Positions 34,358-44,615 of a DNA stretch of 64,000 nt are shown here, in pieces. A program made the translations under genes and the position numbers. The notes under the pieces were generated by a model. That model worked only from the letters and a program-made list of their open reading frames with translations, did not search any database and was not told the origin of the DNA. How positions within the stretch are numbered: position 1 is the first letter of the stretch; every line of letters starts with the position of its first letter. The stretch lies in contig NZ_PPXX01000096.1 in the NCBI RefSeq assembly GCF_021655075.1, positions 1-64,000 on the forward strand, given 5' to 3'. The DNA is from Clostridium sp. Cult2 (GTDB taxonomy: Bacteria; Bacillota; Clostridia; Tissierellales; Tepidimicrobiaceae).

Positions 34358-35641
34358 AAGGGAAAGACTGTTATAATAATAACCCACAAATTACAGGAGG
34401 TATTAGCTATATCCCATAGGGTAAGCGTAATGCGCCAAGGGAAAATGGTGGGTACTTTGAAAACAACAGAAGCAAATGAACAGATATTAGCTGAAATGAT
34501 GGTAGGTAGAGAAGTATTATTTGAAGAATTGGATAAAAAAGATATACCTAAAGGGGAAGTTCTATTGGTAGAAGAGATAAAAGCAAGGGATAATAGAGGA
34601 CTTATTGCATTAGATGGAGTATCTTTTAATCTTAAAAAAGGAGAAATATTAGGTATAGCTCATGTACCTGAAGATAGATTGGCCACAGGATTATCAAAAG
34701 AAGCAACTGTATCGGAAAATTTGATTATGGGAATACAGCATGAGAAACCTTATGCAATAAATGGAATCCATATTAATAATAAAAAGGTAAAGGAAAGGAC
34801 CAATAGATTGATAGATGAATTTGATATTAGGACTCCTTCTGGAGATTTACCTGCAGGGAAACTATCTGGTGGAAATATGCAGAGAATGGTTATTGCCAGG
34901 GAATTTTCTTTCCAGACCCCAATTCTTATAATTGCTCAACCAACTAGGGGAGTGGATGTAGGAGCTATTGAATTTATCCATAGCCAAATAATCGAAAAAA
35001 GAAACAATGGAGTTGCTATACTATTGGTTTCAGCAGAGTTAGATGAAATATTTAGATTATCTGATAGGATAATAACCTTTTATGAAGGAAAAATCACAGG
35101 AGAGTTTTTAAATGATGAAATATCCAATTTGCCAAAGGGAATAGGAATCCTTTTAGCAATTTTTGGCGGAGGGTTGGTTGGAGGAATTTATGCTTTTATT
35201 CCTGGATTGTTAAAGGTTAAATATAAAATAGATGAGGTAATTACAGCCATAATGTTAAATTCTGTAGCTGTTCTTTTCACCTCCTATTTAGTCAACTATC
35301 CCTTTGCAACAACTAAAGGTAAAATGGGAGGCACTGAGATAATAGCTGAAGGCTATCATCTATCTAGGATGGTAAAACTATCTACATTGAATACCAGTAT
35401 TTTTTTTATGGGCTTTATTGCCATTATAATCTATTATTTAATGGAGAAGACTTCAGCTGGTTATGATTTTAAAATAGTAGGTCAAAATAGTTTATTTGCC
35501 AGATATGGTGGAATTGATGATAAAAAACAGATGATAATAGCTATGGTTATATCAGGAGCGTTATGCGGAATAGCTGGGGTTTTTGAAGTTCTAGGAGTTC
35601 ATTATAGATTTTTACAGAACATATCTCCAGGTTATGCTTGA
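34358..35641 (+). pseudogene. Collapsed nucleoside ABC importer: ATPase fused to permease
   Basis: The frame is recognisable from FKGKTVIIITHKLQEVLAIS, the end of the first ATP-binding domain of a YufO/NupO-type nucleoside importer ATPase, although the only ATG is at 34430. Much of the second ATP-binding domain is missing: KKGEILGIA joins directly to HVPEDR near 34657, removing Walker A. The signature LSGGNMQRMVIAREF and the AQPTRGVDVG motif remain. Near 35135 the ATPase tail DEISN runs without a frame change into the middle of the YufP-type permease (AIFGGGLVGGIYAFIPGLLK). The frame ends at TGA 35639, where the family has tryptophan. It cannot be a working transporter. Confidence 0.85.
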
Positions 35642-36043
35642 GATGGAATGTTGGCAGTATTAGTAGGATTGTTGGTGGGTTTGATTTTTGCTATATTTGT
35701 GGTGGAATTAAAATCTGATGAGTTCATTGTAGGCATTGCAATCAATATGTTTGCAGGTGCCCATCTCTCATTAGGTTATTTAACCTTGTTTACTGAGAAT
35801 ATGAGTGCCAATAGGGGATTTATTGCATTGGCGGTTATAATATTTGGTAGAGCCAATCCGGTGAAAACTTTTGTTGCAGCATTGATGTTTGGGTTTTTTG
35901 ATGCTTTAGGTATAAGGCTACAAGTAATGGGAATACCTTCTCAGTTTACACAGATGATACCATATGTAGCAACTATAGTTGCTTTGCTTATCGTAACAAA
36001 ACGTCAAATAACAAAAATAAAGATAAAAAAGGAAACGGAATAA
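35642..36043 (+). pseudogene. Collapsed nucleoside ABC importer: second permease remnant
   Basis: The same reading frame continues after TGA 35639 with DGMLAVLVG, the end of the first permease, and passes near 35660 into a YufQ-type permease (VVELKSDEFIVGIAINMFAG). A further deletion near 35760 joins INMFAG to AHLSLGYLTLFTENMSANRG, removing about half of that protein. The end, GRANPVKTFVAALMFGFFDALGIRLQ and the C-terminus, is intact. An ATG at 35648 could still start a 131-residue product, but it lacks most membrane segments. The binding-protein gene of the system is not seen nearby. Confidence 0.82.
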
Positions 36044-36202
36044 CTATTATCTTTGTAATTTGGAAAATAATAGTTCCAATAGAGGAATTTTCAAGTCAAT
36101 GTAGAATATCATATTATAACAGATTAAAAACCATATTATTAATTAAACAATAAGTTTAAAATATATGGAATATTTTAAAACCTATAGAAAGGAGGAGAGA
36201 AT

Positions 36203-37855
36203 ATGTATTTAAACTGTTTTGATGAGGTTGAATTTATTACCAAGGAGTTGGTAAAGGTACCTAGTGTTGTAAAGACCAGTGGAGAGGCGGATTGTGCAAA
36301 AAAGATATATGATTATTATAAAGAACTACCTTATTTTAAACAGAATCCAGACCAGCTTAAAATGGTACAGACTGTGGAGGACGAAATAGAAAGATATATA
36401 GTCATAGCTCATGTAAAAGGAACCAAAGGCAATTCCAATAAAGCTTTAATCCTAATGGGACATTTGGACACCGTCGGAGTAGATGATTTTGGCTCTTTAA
36501 AGGAATATGCCTTTGACCCAGATAGACTTCCAGAGTTTTTAAAAGAGAAGAAATTAGATGAAGAAGTATTAGAAGATATTGACTCTGGTGAGTATATGTT
36601 CGGCAGGGGAGCCTTGGATATGAAATCAGGGGTAGCAGGTCAAATGTATTTAACTAAGTATTTTTCTGAAAATCCAGAGAAACTAGATGGCCATTTAATC
36701 ACCTTAGCTGCTTGTGATGAAGAGGATAATTCCCATGGTGTGTTGACAGCATTAAAGGTTTTCAGACAGATGAAAGAAGAAGGATTGGAATTTATAGGAT
36801 GTATCAATGCAGATTATTCCACTCCTTATCATAAAGAAGATGAGAATAGGTATATCTATTTTGGAACCATAGGGAAACTTTTGCCTTCCTTTTATGTCAC
36901 AGGGGAAGAGGCTCATGTAGGGCAAGCTTTTTCAAGTTTAGACCCAAATCTATTGGTAGCGGAGTTAACTCGATTGATATCCTATAATCCAGAGCTATGT
37001 GATGAATCCCAAGGAGAAGTTACCATACCGCCAGTGTCTTTAAAACAATCGGATTTTAAGGACAAGTATACAGTTCAAACTGCATTAGCGGCTTATTCCT
37101 ATTATAATTTCTTTACCTATAGTATGACTCCTCTAGATGTAATGAATAAGATAAAGGCAAAAGGGGAAGAAGCCTTTGACAATGTAATCCAATATTTAAA
37201 TAATTCCTATAAGGAGTTTTGCAAAAGAGCAGGTCACATTTACAAGGAACTTCCTTGGCAGAAAAGGGTATATACTTGGGATGAATTCTATAACGAATTA
37301 CACACTATACATGGGGATAGATTTAAGGTATATATGGATAGTTTCGGTAGGGAATTAAACCAAGAGAATCCAGCTATGGATTTAAGGGAGTTTAGTGTAA
37401 GGATGGTAGAAGAAGCTTGGAAATGGTCAATAGATAAAAGCCCAGCTATTATAATATATTTTTCTTCAACCTATAATGCACGGATTGAAATGACTGGTAG
37501 TACTGAAAGGGAGAGGAAGTTAATGGATAGCGTAAATAAATCTATAGCTTCTGTCCAAGAATATTCGGATAAACCTATTGTAACAAAGATGTTCTATCCA
37601 TATATTTCAGACTCCAGTTTTATGTCTATGAGTGATAGTCCTGAAGATCTTTTATATCTAGAAAAGAATATGCCTGCCTGGGGACCAAAATATGTTCATA
37701 ATGTAGAAGATGTAATGGCTATAGATGTACCTGTTGTTAATATAGGGACCTATGGAAAAGATGGACATAAGATGGCAGAAAGGGTCCATATGAAGTATAC
37801 CTTTGAAACTGTACCAAATATAACTTATAACACTATAATGGCCTTGTTAGGATAA
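36203..37855 (+). CDS. rocB: RocB-type M20 peptidase (arginine utilisation family)
   Basis: This is a 550-residue M20-family hydrolase matching RocB of the Bacillus arginine utilisation regulon. Zinc-ligand motifs are LMGHLDTVGVDDF, GRGALDMKSGVAGQ and AACDEEDNSHG (in the place of the usual Glu-Glu pair), and the C-terminal region holds the closing histidine in YGKDGHKMAERVH. It is longer than standard M20 enzymes because of an insert around residues 280-420. GGAGGAG precedes the ATG. RocB's reaction is not firmly established. The next gene, carbamate kinase, gives some support for a role in arginine or ureido-compound use, though a terminator lies between the two. Confidence 0.88.
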   Translation: MYLNCFDEVEFITKELVKVPSVVKTSGEADCAKKIYDYYKELPYFKQNPDQLKMVQTVEDEIERYIVIAHVKGTKGNSNKALILMGHLDTVGVDDFGSLKEYAFDPDRLPEFLKEKKLDEEVLEDIDSGEYMFGRGALDMKSGVAGQMYLTKYFSENPEKLDGHLITLAACDEEDNSHGVLTALKVFRQMKEEGLEFIGCINADYSTPYHKEDENRYIYFGTIGKLLPSFYVTGEEAHVGQAFSSLDPNLLVAELTRLISYNPELCDESQGEVTIPPVSLKQSDFKDKYTVQTALAAYSYYNFFTYSMTPLDVMNKIKAKGEEAFDNVIQYLNNSYKEFCKRAGHIYKELPWQKRVYTWDEFYNELHTIHGDRFKVYMDSFGRELNQENPAMDLREFSVRMVEEAWKWSIDKSPAIIIYFSSTYNARIEMTGSTERERKLMDSVNKSIASVQEYSDKPIVTKMFYPYISDSSFMSMSDSPEDLLYLEKNMPAWGPKYVHNVEDVMAIDVPVVNIGTYGKDGHKMAERVHMKYTFETVPNITYNTIMALLG

Positions 37856-37910
37856 TTATATTTAGTAATAAATATTTGCTATTTGTAACGGGGATATAAT
37901 AATTGGTTAT

Positions 37911-37950
37911 AATAATAGTAAAGAATTTTTTCTTTACTATTATTATTTTT
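37911..37950 (+). terminator. Terminator after rocB
   Basis: AATAATAGTAAAG and CTTTACTATTATT form a 13-base stem followed by ATTTTT. Confidence 0.85.
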
Positions 37951-38001
37951 GTGAAATTGAGTTATAATTATATAGATAAAATTAAATAAGAAGGTGTATA
38001 T

Positions 38002-38955
38002 ATGGCAAATAGAATAGTAATCGCATTAGGCGGAAATGCATTACAGGATAATCCTAAAGATATATCAGCAGAGGCTCAATTTAGAGCTGTTGAGAAGACT
38101 GCAGTAGCTATTGTGGATTTAATAGAGGAAGGACATGAAATAGTAATTGTTCATGGTAATGGACCACAAGTAGGACAAATTGTTTCTGTATATGAAAAAG
38201 CATCAGATGTACCTAATATGCCCTTTCCCGAATGCGGAGCCATGAGTCAAGGCTATATAGGATATCATTTACAACAGTCTATAGGTCAAGAGATGAAAAA
38301 AAGGGGTATAGATAAAGAAATAACCTCTATGATAACTCAAGTTTTAGTAGATAAAGAGGATTCTGCTTTTAAAAATCCATCTAAACCAGTAGGTTCCTTT
38401 TTTTCAAAAGAAGAGGCCTTAAAATTGGAAAAGACTAATGGGTATATAATGAAGGAAGATGCAGGTAGAGGTTGGAGAAGGGTAGTACCATCTCCTGAGC
38501 CAATAGATATTATTGAATCAAAAATACTTAAATCTTTGGTAGAATCAAACTTTGTAGTAATAACTGCTGGTGGTGGTGGTATACCAGTAATAAATGGAAA
38601 CCATGGGAAACTAGAAGGAGTATCTGCAGTAATAGATAAGGATTTAGCAGCAGAATTGGTAGGTGAGATTATCGATGCTGATATGCTTATTATCCTTACA
38701 GCAGTAGAAAAGATATGTATCGATTTTAATAAACCTACTGAAAAGAGATTAGACCTAATTACCATAGAGGAAGCTGAAAAATACATAGAGGAAGGCCAAT
38801 TTGCTCCAGGATCCATGCTTCCTAAGGTTAAAGCTGCTATTAAGTTTGTAAAAAGCAAAAAAGGCAGAAGAGTAATAATAACATCTTTAGATAAAACCAA
38901 AGGATGTTTGGAGGAAAAAGTTGGAACTAAAATAGTGGATAGTGATATTTTCTAG
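38002..38955 (+). CDS. arcC: Carbamate kinase
   Basis: This is a 317-residue amino acid kinase-fold enzyme that makes ATP from carbamoyl phosphate and ADP at the end of arginine, agmatine, allantoin or xanthine fermentation. Motifs include IVIALGGNALQ at the start, VHGNGPQVGQI near residue 52, MSQGYIGYHLQQ, GRGWRRVVPSPEP, VITAGGGGIPVI near residue 190, GVSAVIDKDLAAELVG and APGSMLPKVKAAIKFV. No arcA or arcB genes are adjacent. Purine or hydantoin catabolism, suggested by the genes at the start of the window, could also supply carbamoyl phosphate. Confidence 0.94.
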   Translation: MANRIVIALGGNALQDNPKDISAEAQFRAVEKTAVAIVDLIEEGHEIVIVHGNGPQVGQIVSVYEKASDVPNMPFPECGAMSQGYIGYHLQQSIGQEMKKRGIDKEITSMITQVLVDKEDSAFKNPSKPVGSFFSKEEALKLEKTNGYIMKEDAGRGWRRVVPSPEPIDIIESKILKSLVESNFVVITAGGGGIPVINGNHGKLEGVSAVIDKDLAAELVGEIIDADMLIILTAVEKICIDFNKPTEKRLDLITIEEAEKYIEEGQFAPGSMLPKVKAAIKFVKSKKGRRVIITSLDKTKGCLEEKVGTKIVDSDIF

Positions 38956-39033
38956 TCAAATATTAATTTTTATATTCCATTTTTATTATTTTATGATATA
39001 ATGGTTTATGTATTAAACTACCCACACACAGAT

Positions 39034-39061
39034 GGAGACCAATATATTAGTATTGGCCTCC
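39034..39061. repeat. Hairpin between arcC and the chemoreceptor gene
   Basis: GGAG, one base, CCAATA pairs with TATTGG, one base, CTCC around TATTAG. It lacks a T-run. It lies beside a classical terminator and could be an extra RNA stabiliser. Confidence 0.45.
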
Positions 39062-39070
39062 AAACCCCAT

Positions 39071-39100
39071 AAAATTAGCCCTTTGAAGGGCTAATTTTTT
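39071..39100. terminator. Bidirectional terminator of arcC and chemoreceptor genes
   Basis: AAAATTAGCCC and GGGCTAATTTT pair around TTTGAA with T-runs at both ends. The chemoreceptor stop codon (39091-39093) is inside the stem. Confidence 0.85.
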
Positions 39101-41181
39101 ATGTTCATATTTAATTTTATATTTCTGAGAAGTAATTGAAGCTCTTCTGCTAAGGTGGCAAGGCTTTCAGTAGAAGAAGCAATTTCTTCCATAGAGGCCA
39201 TCTGCTCTTCTGAAGCTGCAGAAGTATTTTGAATTTGAGAGGCTATATCTTGACTCATCTTTTCGATGGAAGTAGAAGAACTTACTACGGATTCTACATA
39301 ATTGTCTACATTATTGGTAGCCTGTGTAACTACTCCAATTCCTTCTGCTATTTCATGGATTAAATTAGCAATTTCATTAAACCTATCTTTTGCTTCATTG
39401 ACTCTTGTAATTCCTAAGTCTACTTCTTTACTGCTGAAATCCATTTTTTCATTGGCTTCCTCTATGAGTAGGTTGTTGGCATTAATTAGGTTTTGAATTT
39501 CTTCAGTAGATTTTTGAGTTTCTTCTGCTAATTTTCTAATCTCATCAGCTACTACTGCAAAGCCCCTACCAAATTCACCAGCTCGAGCTGCTTCTATGGC
39601 AGCATTTAGCGCTAATAAATTGGTTTCTTCTGACACATTTTCAATTACTTCTAACATATGGTTCATCTCTTTAGAGCTTTTGCTAATATTGTTTAAGGAG
39701 GATTTAACGGTGAAGGTACTATTTTCAATATCGTCCATTTGTATAATAACTTCTTCTATTTTATCTTTTCCTATTTCCGTTTTATCTAATACTTTTTTTC
39801 TCAAATTTTCTACACTTTCTGTTTGTACGGATACATGGTCTATTTGATTAGATATTTCCTTTATTGATGAAGTCACATTTAATATCTCATTAAGCTGAGC
39901 ATGGGAAGCTTGGGCAATTTCATTGGAAGATTCTGCTATATTTGTTGCTGCTGCTGTAGATTCTTCTGATATAGCTGCCAATTCTTCAGAGGAAGCTGCT
40001 ACTTGATGAGAGGATTCTTGAACCTCTTCAGCAAAGTTTCTCATGTTTTCAATGATTAATTGAAGAGAATAAGCCATTTTTCCAAGTTCATCTTTCCTTT
40101 TTAATAATTTTTCTTCCATATCAATACTAAAATCAAGCTGGGATAGGCTATAAGCGCAATCCGTAATTTTACCAATGGGTTTTGTTAAATTTCTGCTAAA
40201 AATTATAGAGAAAAGTATCCCTATTAATATTGCAAAGATTACTACATAGAGTAAAGTTTGTTTTAGGGAATCTAATCCACTTAATACTTCCTTTTCATCT
40301 ATGCTTACTATCAAAGTCCAGCCTTTGGATTTTATAGGTGCAAATCCTATATGAACTATTTTTTCACCTTCTATGTATTTTCCAATTCCTGGTTCTTCTG
40401 ATTTTATTTTTTCTTCCATAGTGATTACTTCATCAACCATATTTGAAGGTACCCTTTCTTTCAATCCTTCAAAATTAGGATTTCCACCGGAATCATCTGT
40501 AATAGAAGCGCCTCCTACTACAGTTGGATGGGATACAATATCAGTAGTTTCATTTAATATATAAGCAAATCCATTTTCGCCAAACTTTATATCATGGATT
40601 ATTTGGTAGAATTCATCAGCAGGTTTAAAAGCTATTACAGCCCCTAAATGAACTCCTTTATGTTTTAGAGGTGCAGCTATTATTACTTCTATTTTTCCTG
40701 TTATTTCATTTCTAATGGGTTCAGAGAAATAGGTTTTACCTGCTATTGATTTTTGGAAATACTCCTTTTGGTAGACATCTATTTTAGTACCATTATCCAG
40801 TATTAGATTACCCTGTACATCAGCTAAACCAATATGAGAGAATTTCAATCTACCCTTTTCGGTTTTTAATACTTCATATTTTTCTTCTTCTGTAACGTCT
40901 GGGTTTGATACCACTTCTAAGTTTCCTAAAGTTTCAATGGAAAGGGTATAACTTTTAATCTGTTCATCTACTAGTTCTGCTGAATCTATTGCTTTATTAT
41001 AAAGTAATTCATTATAGGATTTAATCAATTCATCTTTAGAAATAAAGTAAGAAATAAGGCCTAAGGTTAAAGTCAAGATAATAAGGATGGAAGTAGTGGA
41101 TATTATCATCCTTCTTCCTATACTCTTTTTTTCCATATTATCAGGCTTTTTTGTAACTTTTTTCTTATCTTTGGATTTCAT
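39091..41181 (-). CDS. Methyl-accepting chemotaxis protein with dCache-type sensor
   Basis: This is a 696-residue membrane chemoreceptor. The first membrane segment is about residues 26-48, an extracellular double-Cache-type ligand domain spans about 50-300 ([21 protein letters not shown] and [11 protein letters not shown] are landmarks), and the second membrane segment is about 308-328. A HAMP linker follows, starting [10 protein letters not shown]. The signalling tip is in the canonical [21 protein letters not shown] near residue 533, with [14 protein letters not shown] after it. The divergent liv operon next door transports branched-chain amino acids, so an amino acid is a reasonable but unproven ligand. 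Confidence 0.92.
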   Translation of the reverse strand: MKSKDKKKVTKKPDNMEKKSIGRRMIISTTSILIILTLTLGLISYFISKDELIKSYNELLYNKAIDSAELVDEQIKSYTLSIETLGNLEVVSNPDVTEEEKYEVLKTEKGRLKFSHIGLADVQGNLILDNGTKIDVYQKEYFQKSIAGKTYFSEPIRNEITGKIEVIIAAPLKHKGVHLGAVIAFKPADEFYQIIHDIKFGENGFAYILNETTDIVSHPTVVGGASITDDSGGNPNFEGLKERVPSNMVDEVITMEEKIKSEEPGIGKYIEGEKIVHIGFAPIKSKGWTLIVSIDEKEVLSGLDSLKQTLLYVVIFAILIGILFSIIFSRNLTKPIGKITDCAYSLSQLDFSIDMEEKLLKRKDELGKMAYSLQLIIENMRNFAEEVQESSHQVAASSEELAAISEESTAAATNIAESSNEIAQASHAQLNEILNVTSSIKEISNQIDHVSVQTESVENLRKKVLDKTEIGKDKIEEVIIQMDDIENSTFTVKSSLNNISKSSKEMNHMLEVIENVSEETNLLALNAAIEAARAGEFGRGFAVVADEIRKLAEETQKSTEEIQNLINANNLLIEEANEKMDFSSKEVDLGITRVNEAKDRFNEIANLIHEIAEGIGVVTQATNNVDNYVESVVSSSTSIEKMSQDIASQIQNTSAASEEQMASMEEIASSTESLATLAEELQLLLRNIKLNMNIKN

Positions 41182-41354
41182 TAACTTCCAACTCCTTTAT
41201 GATAAATTTATGTATAATTATTTCCATATTTTAATATTAGACAAAAGTTTGCAAAATCCTCTATTTTTGAAATATTATTAGAACGTTTTAGTTAATATTG
41301 TATAGTTTACACAAATATACACAAAGATAAATATTTTAGACAAATTAGAATATA

Positions 41355-41399
41355 TTGACAAATTCATAGTGGACAGGTATACTTTAATTATACTATACC
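41355..41399 (+). promoter_or_regulatory. liv operon promoter with overlapping inverted repeat
   Basis: A consensus TTGACA (41355-41360), 17 bases and TATACT (41378-41383) form the promoter. GGTATA (41376-41381) and TATACC (41394-41399) form an inverted repeat that covers the -10 element and the start site, a likely operator. Farther down, CATGTA and TACATG (41475-41490) form a small leader hairpin. The rest of the 340-base gap to the chemoreceptor gene shows nothing else I can name. Confidence 0.7.
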
Positions 41400-41522
41400 T
41401 AACATTTGAAGGAGTAGTAATATTAGCCAAAATATCCAATAATTCATATAATATTCCACAAAAAATATAAAGGGGCATGTAGGGTTACATGTCTTAAATA
41501 TTATAATAAGGGGGAAGTTTTA

Positions 41523-42680
41523 ATGAAAAGAAAGTTTGGGCTGTTGTTACTTGCTTTAGTATTGATTGCTTCGTCTTTAGCAGGATGTACCCAATCCGAG
41601 GACACTAGTGGTTCTTCTGAGGTAATAAAAATTGGGGTATTTGAGCCAATGACTGGAGCTAGTGCTGCTGGTGGACAAATGACAGTTGAGGGTATTGAAT
41701 TGGCTAATGAAGCCAAGGGAGAAGTATTAGGTAAAAAAGTAGAATTAGTTATAGTAGATAATAAATCTGATAAAGTAGAATCAGCTAATGCAGCTTCTAG
41801 ATTGATAGAAAAGGATGAAGTAGTTGCTATTATTGGTAGTTACGGTAGTTCTCTAGCCATGGCAGCAGGAGATATTGTGAAAAAAGCGGAAGTACCTGCT
41901 GTAGGATGTTCTCCAACTAATCCATTGGTTACATTAAACAATGATTATTATTTTAGGGTCTGCTTTATTGATCCTTTCCAAGGAACTGTAATGGCCAACT
42001 ATGCAGTAAATGATTTAGGAGCAAAAACTGCAGCTATTATCCAAGACGTTACACAAGACTATTCTGTAGGACTTAGTAAATATTTCATCGACGCTTTTAA
42101 GGAATTAACAGGAGATGATAATAGTATAGTAGAAATGTCTTCTTATAATACAGGAGACCAGGATTTTACTGCTCAATTAACCAATGTTAAGGCTAAAAAC
42201 CCTGATGTAATATTTGCACCAGGAAACTATGGTGAGTCTGCACTGCTTATTAGACAAGCTAGAGATTTAGGCATAGATGTTCCAATTCTTGGTGGAGACA
42301 CTTGGGAATCACCTGAATTCTTATCTATTGGTGGAGATGCAGTAGAAGGGGCTGTATTTAGTACTCACTTTACAGCAGAAGCACCTGTAACCAATGTGTC
42401 TGGAATATTCTTAGAAGCCTATCGAAAGAAATTTGATAAGGAAGCTAATGCTTTTGCTGCTTTAGGTTATGATGCTTATATGGTAATCCTGGATGCCATA
42501 GAAAAAGCAGGTTCTGCTGATTCAAAAGCTATTAGAGACCAGCTTGCAAAGGTAGAAGGATTTGTTGGAGCAACAGGAAATATTACTTTAGATGAAAATG
42601 GGGATGCAGTTAAATCTGCAGTTATTAATAAAGTTGAGAATGGTGAATTCATATATTTGACTACTGTTGAACCTAAATAA
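41523..42680 (+). CDS. livJ: Branched-chain amino acid ABC transporter binding lipoprotein
   Basis: This 385-residue type I binding protein begins with a lipoprotein signal ending SSLAGC (cysteine near residue 21). The mature part is the LivJ fold: IKIGVFEPMTGASAAGGQ, LVIVDNKSDKVESANAASRL, GSYGSSLAMA, and later ALGYDAYMVILDAIEKAGS. It is the first gene of a five-gene set (livJHMGF) and would capture leucine, isoleucine, valine or a related amino acid outside the membrane. GGGGGAAG precedes the ATG. Confidence 0.93.
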   Translation: MKRKFGLLLLALVLIASSLAGCTQSEDTSGSSEVIKIGVFEPMTGASAAGGQMTVEGIELANEAKGEVLGKKVELVIVDNKSDKVESANAASRLIEKDEVVAIIGSYGSSLAMAAGDIVKKAEVPAVGCSPTNPLVTLNNDYYFRVCFIDPFQGTVMANYAVNDLGAKTAAIIQDVTQDYSVGLSKYFIDAFKELTGDDNSIVEMSSYNTGDQDFTAQLTNVKAKNPDVIFAPGNYGESALLIRQARDLGIDVPILGGDTWESPEFLSIGGDAVEGAVFSTHFTAEAPVTNVSGIFLEAYRKKFDKEANAFAALGYDAYMVILDAIEKAGSADSKAIRDQLAKVEGFVGATGNITLDENGDAVKSAVINKVENGEFIYLTTVEPK

Positions 42681-42707
42681 GAATTAGGGTCATAAGGGGG
42701 ACTTGAT

Positions 42708-43601
42708 ATGGGTAATTCAGGTTTTTTACAGCATTTGTCCAATGGTATTTCCTTAGGTAGTTTATATGCATTAATCGCTATAGGATATACCATGGTGTAC
42801 GGAATTTTAAGGCTTATAAACTTTGCCCATGGGGATATATTTATGCTAGGAGCTTATATCACCTATTATGGTATATTGTTCACATCTATTCCCTGGTGGC
42901 TGGTGTTTATATTTGCCTCAGTATTTACCGGTTTTATCGGTCTCCTCCTTGAAAAAATAGCCTATAGACCATTAAGGGAATCTCCAAGGATTACTATTTT
43001 GATTTCTGCCATAGGGGCATCCTTCTTTTTACAAAATTTTGGAATAGTAGTATTTGGGGGAAGGCCAAAGGCCTTCCCTATCCCTAATATATTGAATAAG
43101 GTAATAAGGTTAGGAGGAGTATCAGTAAGTATAGTAACATTTATAATACCAATAGTTACCATATTATTGCTCTTGGGTCTTACTTATATTATAACTAAGA
43201 CCAAAACTGGTATGGCTATGAGAGCATTATCTAAGGATTATGAAACTGCTAGTCTAATGGGAATAGATATAAATAGGATTATTTCCATTACTTTTTTTAT
43301 AGGTTCTTTTCTAGCTGCTGTAGGAGGAGTAATGTGGGGGACAAAATACCCACAATTAATGCCTTTAATGGGAGCTATGCCAGGACTTAAATGTTTTATA
43401 GCTGCAGTAATAGGAGGAATAGGAAATATTACAGGTGCAGTTATAGGAGGTTTTATATTAGGGTTGGGAGAGATTATGTTAATCGCTTTACTTCCAAGAT
43501 TAACTGGATATAGAGATGCTTTTGCATTTATCCTTTTGATTGTAATACTCCTAGTTAAACCAACAGGTTTAATGGGAGAAAAAATTACAGAGAAGGTGTA
43601 G
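42708..43601 (+). CDS. livH: Branched-chain amino acid ABC permease LivH
   Basis: This is a 297-residue permease with about eight membrane segments. LivH landmarks are GISLGSLYALIAIGYTMVYG, INFAHGDIFMLGAY near residue 36, the coupling loop AMRALSKDYETASLMGIDINR near residue 170, and AAVIGGIGNITGAVIGGFILG. It pairs with LivM to form the membrane pore. The gap to livM is three bases, so both are made together. Confidence 0.94.
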   Translation: MGNSGFLQHLSNGISLGSLYALIAIGYTMVYGILRLINFAHGDIFMLGAYITYYGILFTSIPWWLVFIFASVFTGFIGLLLEKIAYRPLRESPRITILISAIGASFFLQNFGIVVFGGRPKAFPIPNILNKVIRLGGVSVSIVTFIIPIVTILLLLGLTYIITKTKTGMAMRALSKDYETASLMGIDINRIISITFFIGSFLAAVGGVMWGTKYPQLMPLMGAMPGLKCFIAAVIGGIGNITGAVIGGFILGLGEIMLIALLPRLTGYRDAFAFILLIVILLVKPTGLMGEKITEKV

Positions 43602-43604
43602 ACT

Positions 43605-44597
43605 ATGATAAATAAAAACAGATTGAATAATACTACTTTGATTGTTCTTGCCGCTACAATAATAGGGTTATTTATTGCCAATAGAACTTTAGATGATTAT
43701 AAATTGAGGATAATAAACCTTTGTGGAATCTATATAACTTTAGGTCTAAGTATGAATCTCATCAATGGTTTTACAGGATTATTTTCATTAGGTCACGCAG
43801 GATTTATGGCCATAGGAGCTTATACTGTGGGAATTCTTACCATGCCTGTTCCCATGAAAGAGATGAATTTTTTTATGAAACCCATGGTACCCTTTTTAGC
43901 TAATTTAGAGTGGAGTTTCCTTCCTGCTCTTCTTATGGCTGGGATTATGGCAGGATTATTTGGTTTTTTAATTGGTGCTCCAGTTCTTAGGCTTACGGAT
44001 GACTATTTAGCTATTGCTACTTTAGGTTTTGCTGAGATTATTAGGGTAGTTTTTACAAATACTCAATCTATAACTAATGGTGCTTTAGGATTAAAAGGAA
44101 TTCCTAATAATACCAATGTGTGGTGGAGCTGGGGAGTTGCCCTTCTTACCATTGGATTTATGGCTTTTTTAATGGATGGAAGTTATGGAAAGGCTTTTAA
44201 AGCCATAAGAGAAGATGAAGTAGCAGCCAGATCTATGGGTATCAATCTTTTTAAGCATAAGGTTATGAGTTTTACTTTTGGATCTTTTTTAGCAGGAATT
44301 GGCGGTGGACTTTTGGCAGCTTTGTTGGGGACTATTGATCCAAATATGTTTAGAATTACTCTTACCTTCAATATTCTATTGATTGTAGTACTAGGAGGTT
44401 TAGGAAGTATAAAGGGTTCAGTAATTTCTGCTATAATTGTCACGGTTATGATGGAAGCATTAAGATTTTTAGATGAATCCATCAACTTAGGCTTTATCCG
44501 AATAAAAGGAGTGCCAGGAATGAGAATGGTTGTTTTTTCGATAATCCTTATGGCGGTTGTAATAATTAGAAAAGAAGGATTGTTGAAGGAAAGCTAA
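43605..44597 (+). CDS. livM: Branched-chain amino acid ABC permease LivM
   Basis: This is a 330-residue permease, partner of LivH. It shows GLSMNLINGFTGLFSLGHAGFMAIGAY in outline near residue 47, LRLTDDYLAIATLGFAEIIR near residue 127, the ATPase-coupling loop KAIREDEVAARSMGINLFKHK near residue 195 and IVVLGGLGSIKGSVISA. Membrane segments are distributed over the whole length. The start follows the livH stop closely. No damage is visible. Confidence 0.94.
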   Translation: MINKNRLNNTTLIVLAATIIGLFIANRTLDDYKLRIINLCGIYITLGLSMNLINGFTGLFSLGHAGFMAIGAYTVGILTMPVPMKEMNFFMKPMVPFLANLEWSFLPALLMAGIMAGLFGFLIGAPVLRLTDDYLAIATLGFAEIIRVVFTNTQSITNGALGLKGIPNNTNVWWSWGVALLTIGFMAFLMDGSYGKAFKAIREDEVAARSMGINLFKHKVMSFTFGSFLAGIGGGLLAALLGTIDPNMFRITLTFNILLIVVLGGLGSIKGSVISAIIVTVMMEALRFLDESINLGFIRIKGVPGMRMVVFSIILMAVVIIRKEGLLKES

Positions 44598-44615
44598 AAA
44601 GGAAGTGAATAGAAC

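Noticed and set aside
35639-35641. TGA as a selenocysteine codon in the permease frame
   Set aside because: The organism probably uses selenium, but the position corresponds to a tryptophan in intact permeases, no following stem-loop of SECIS type is evident, and the surrounding gene is clearly degraded.
37911-37950. Hairpin after rocB as an attachment site or small RNA
   Set aside because: A perfect AT-rich stem followed by T5 directly after a stop codon is fully explained as a terminator.
41400-41522. T-box leader in front of the liv operon
   Set aside because: There is no specifier stem or GGTGG-type T-box sequence, and no antiterminator/terminator pair.
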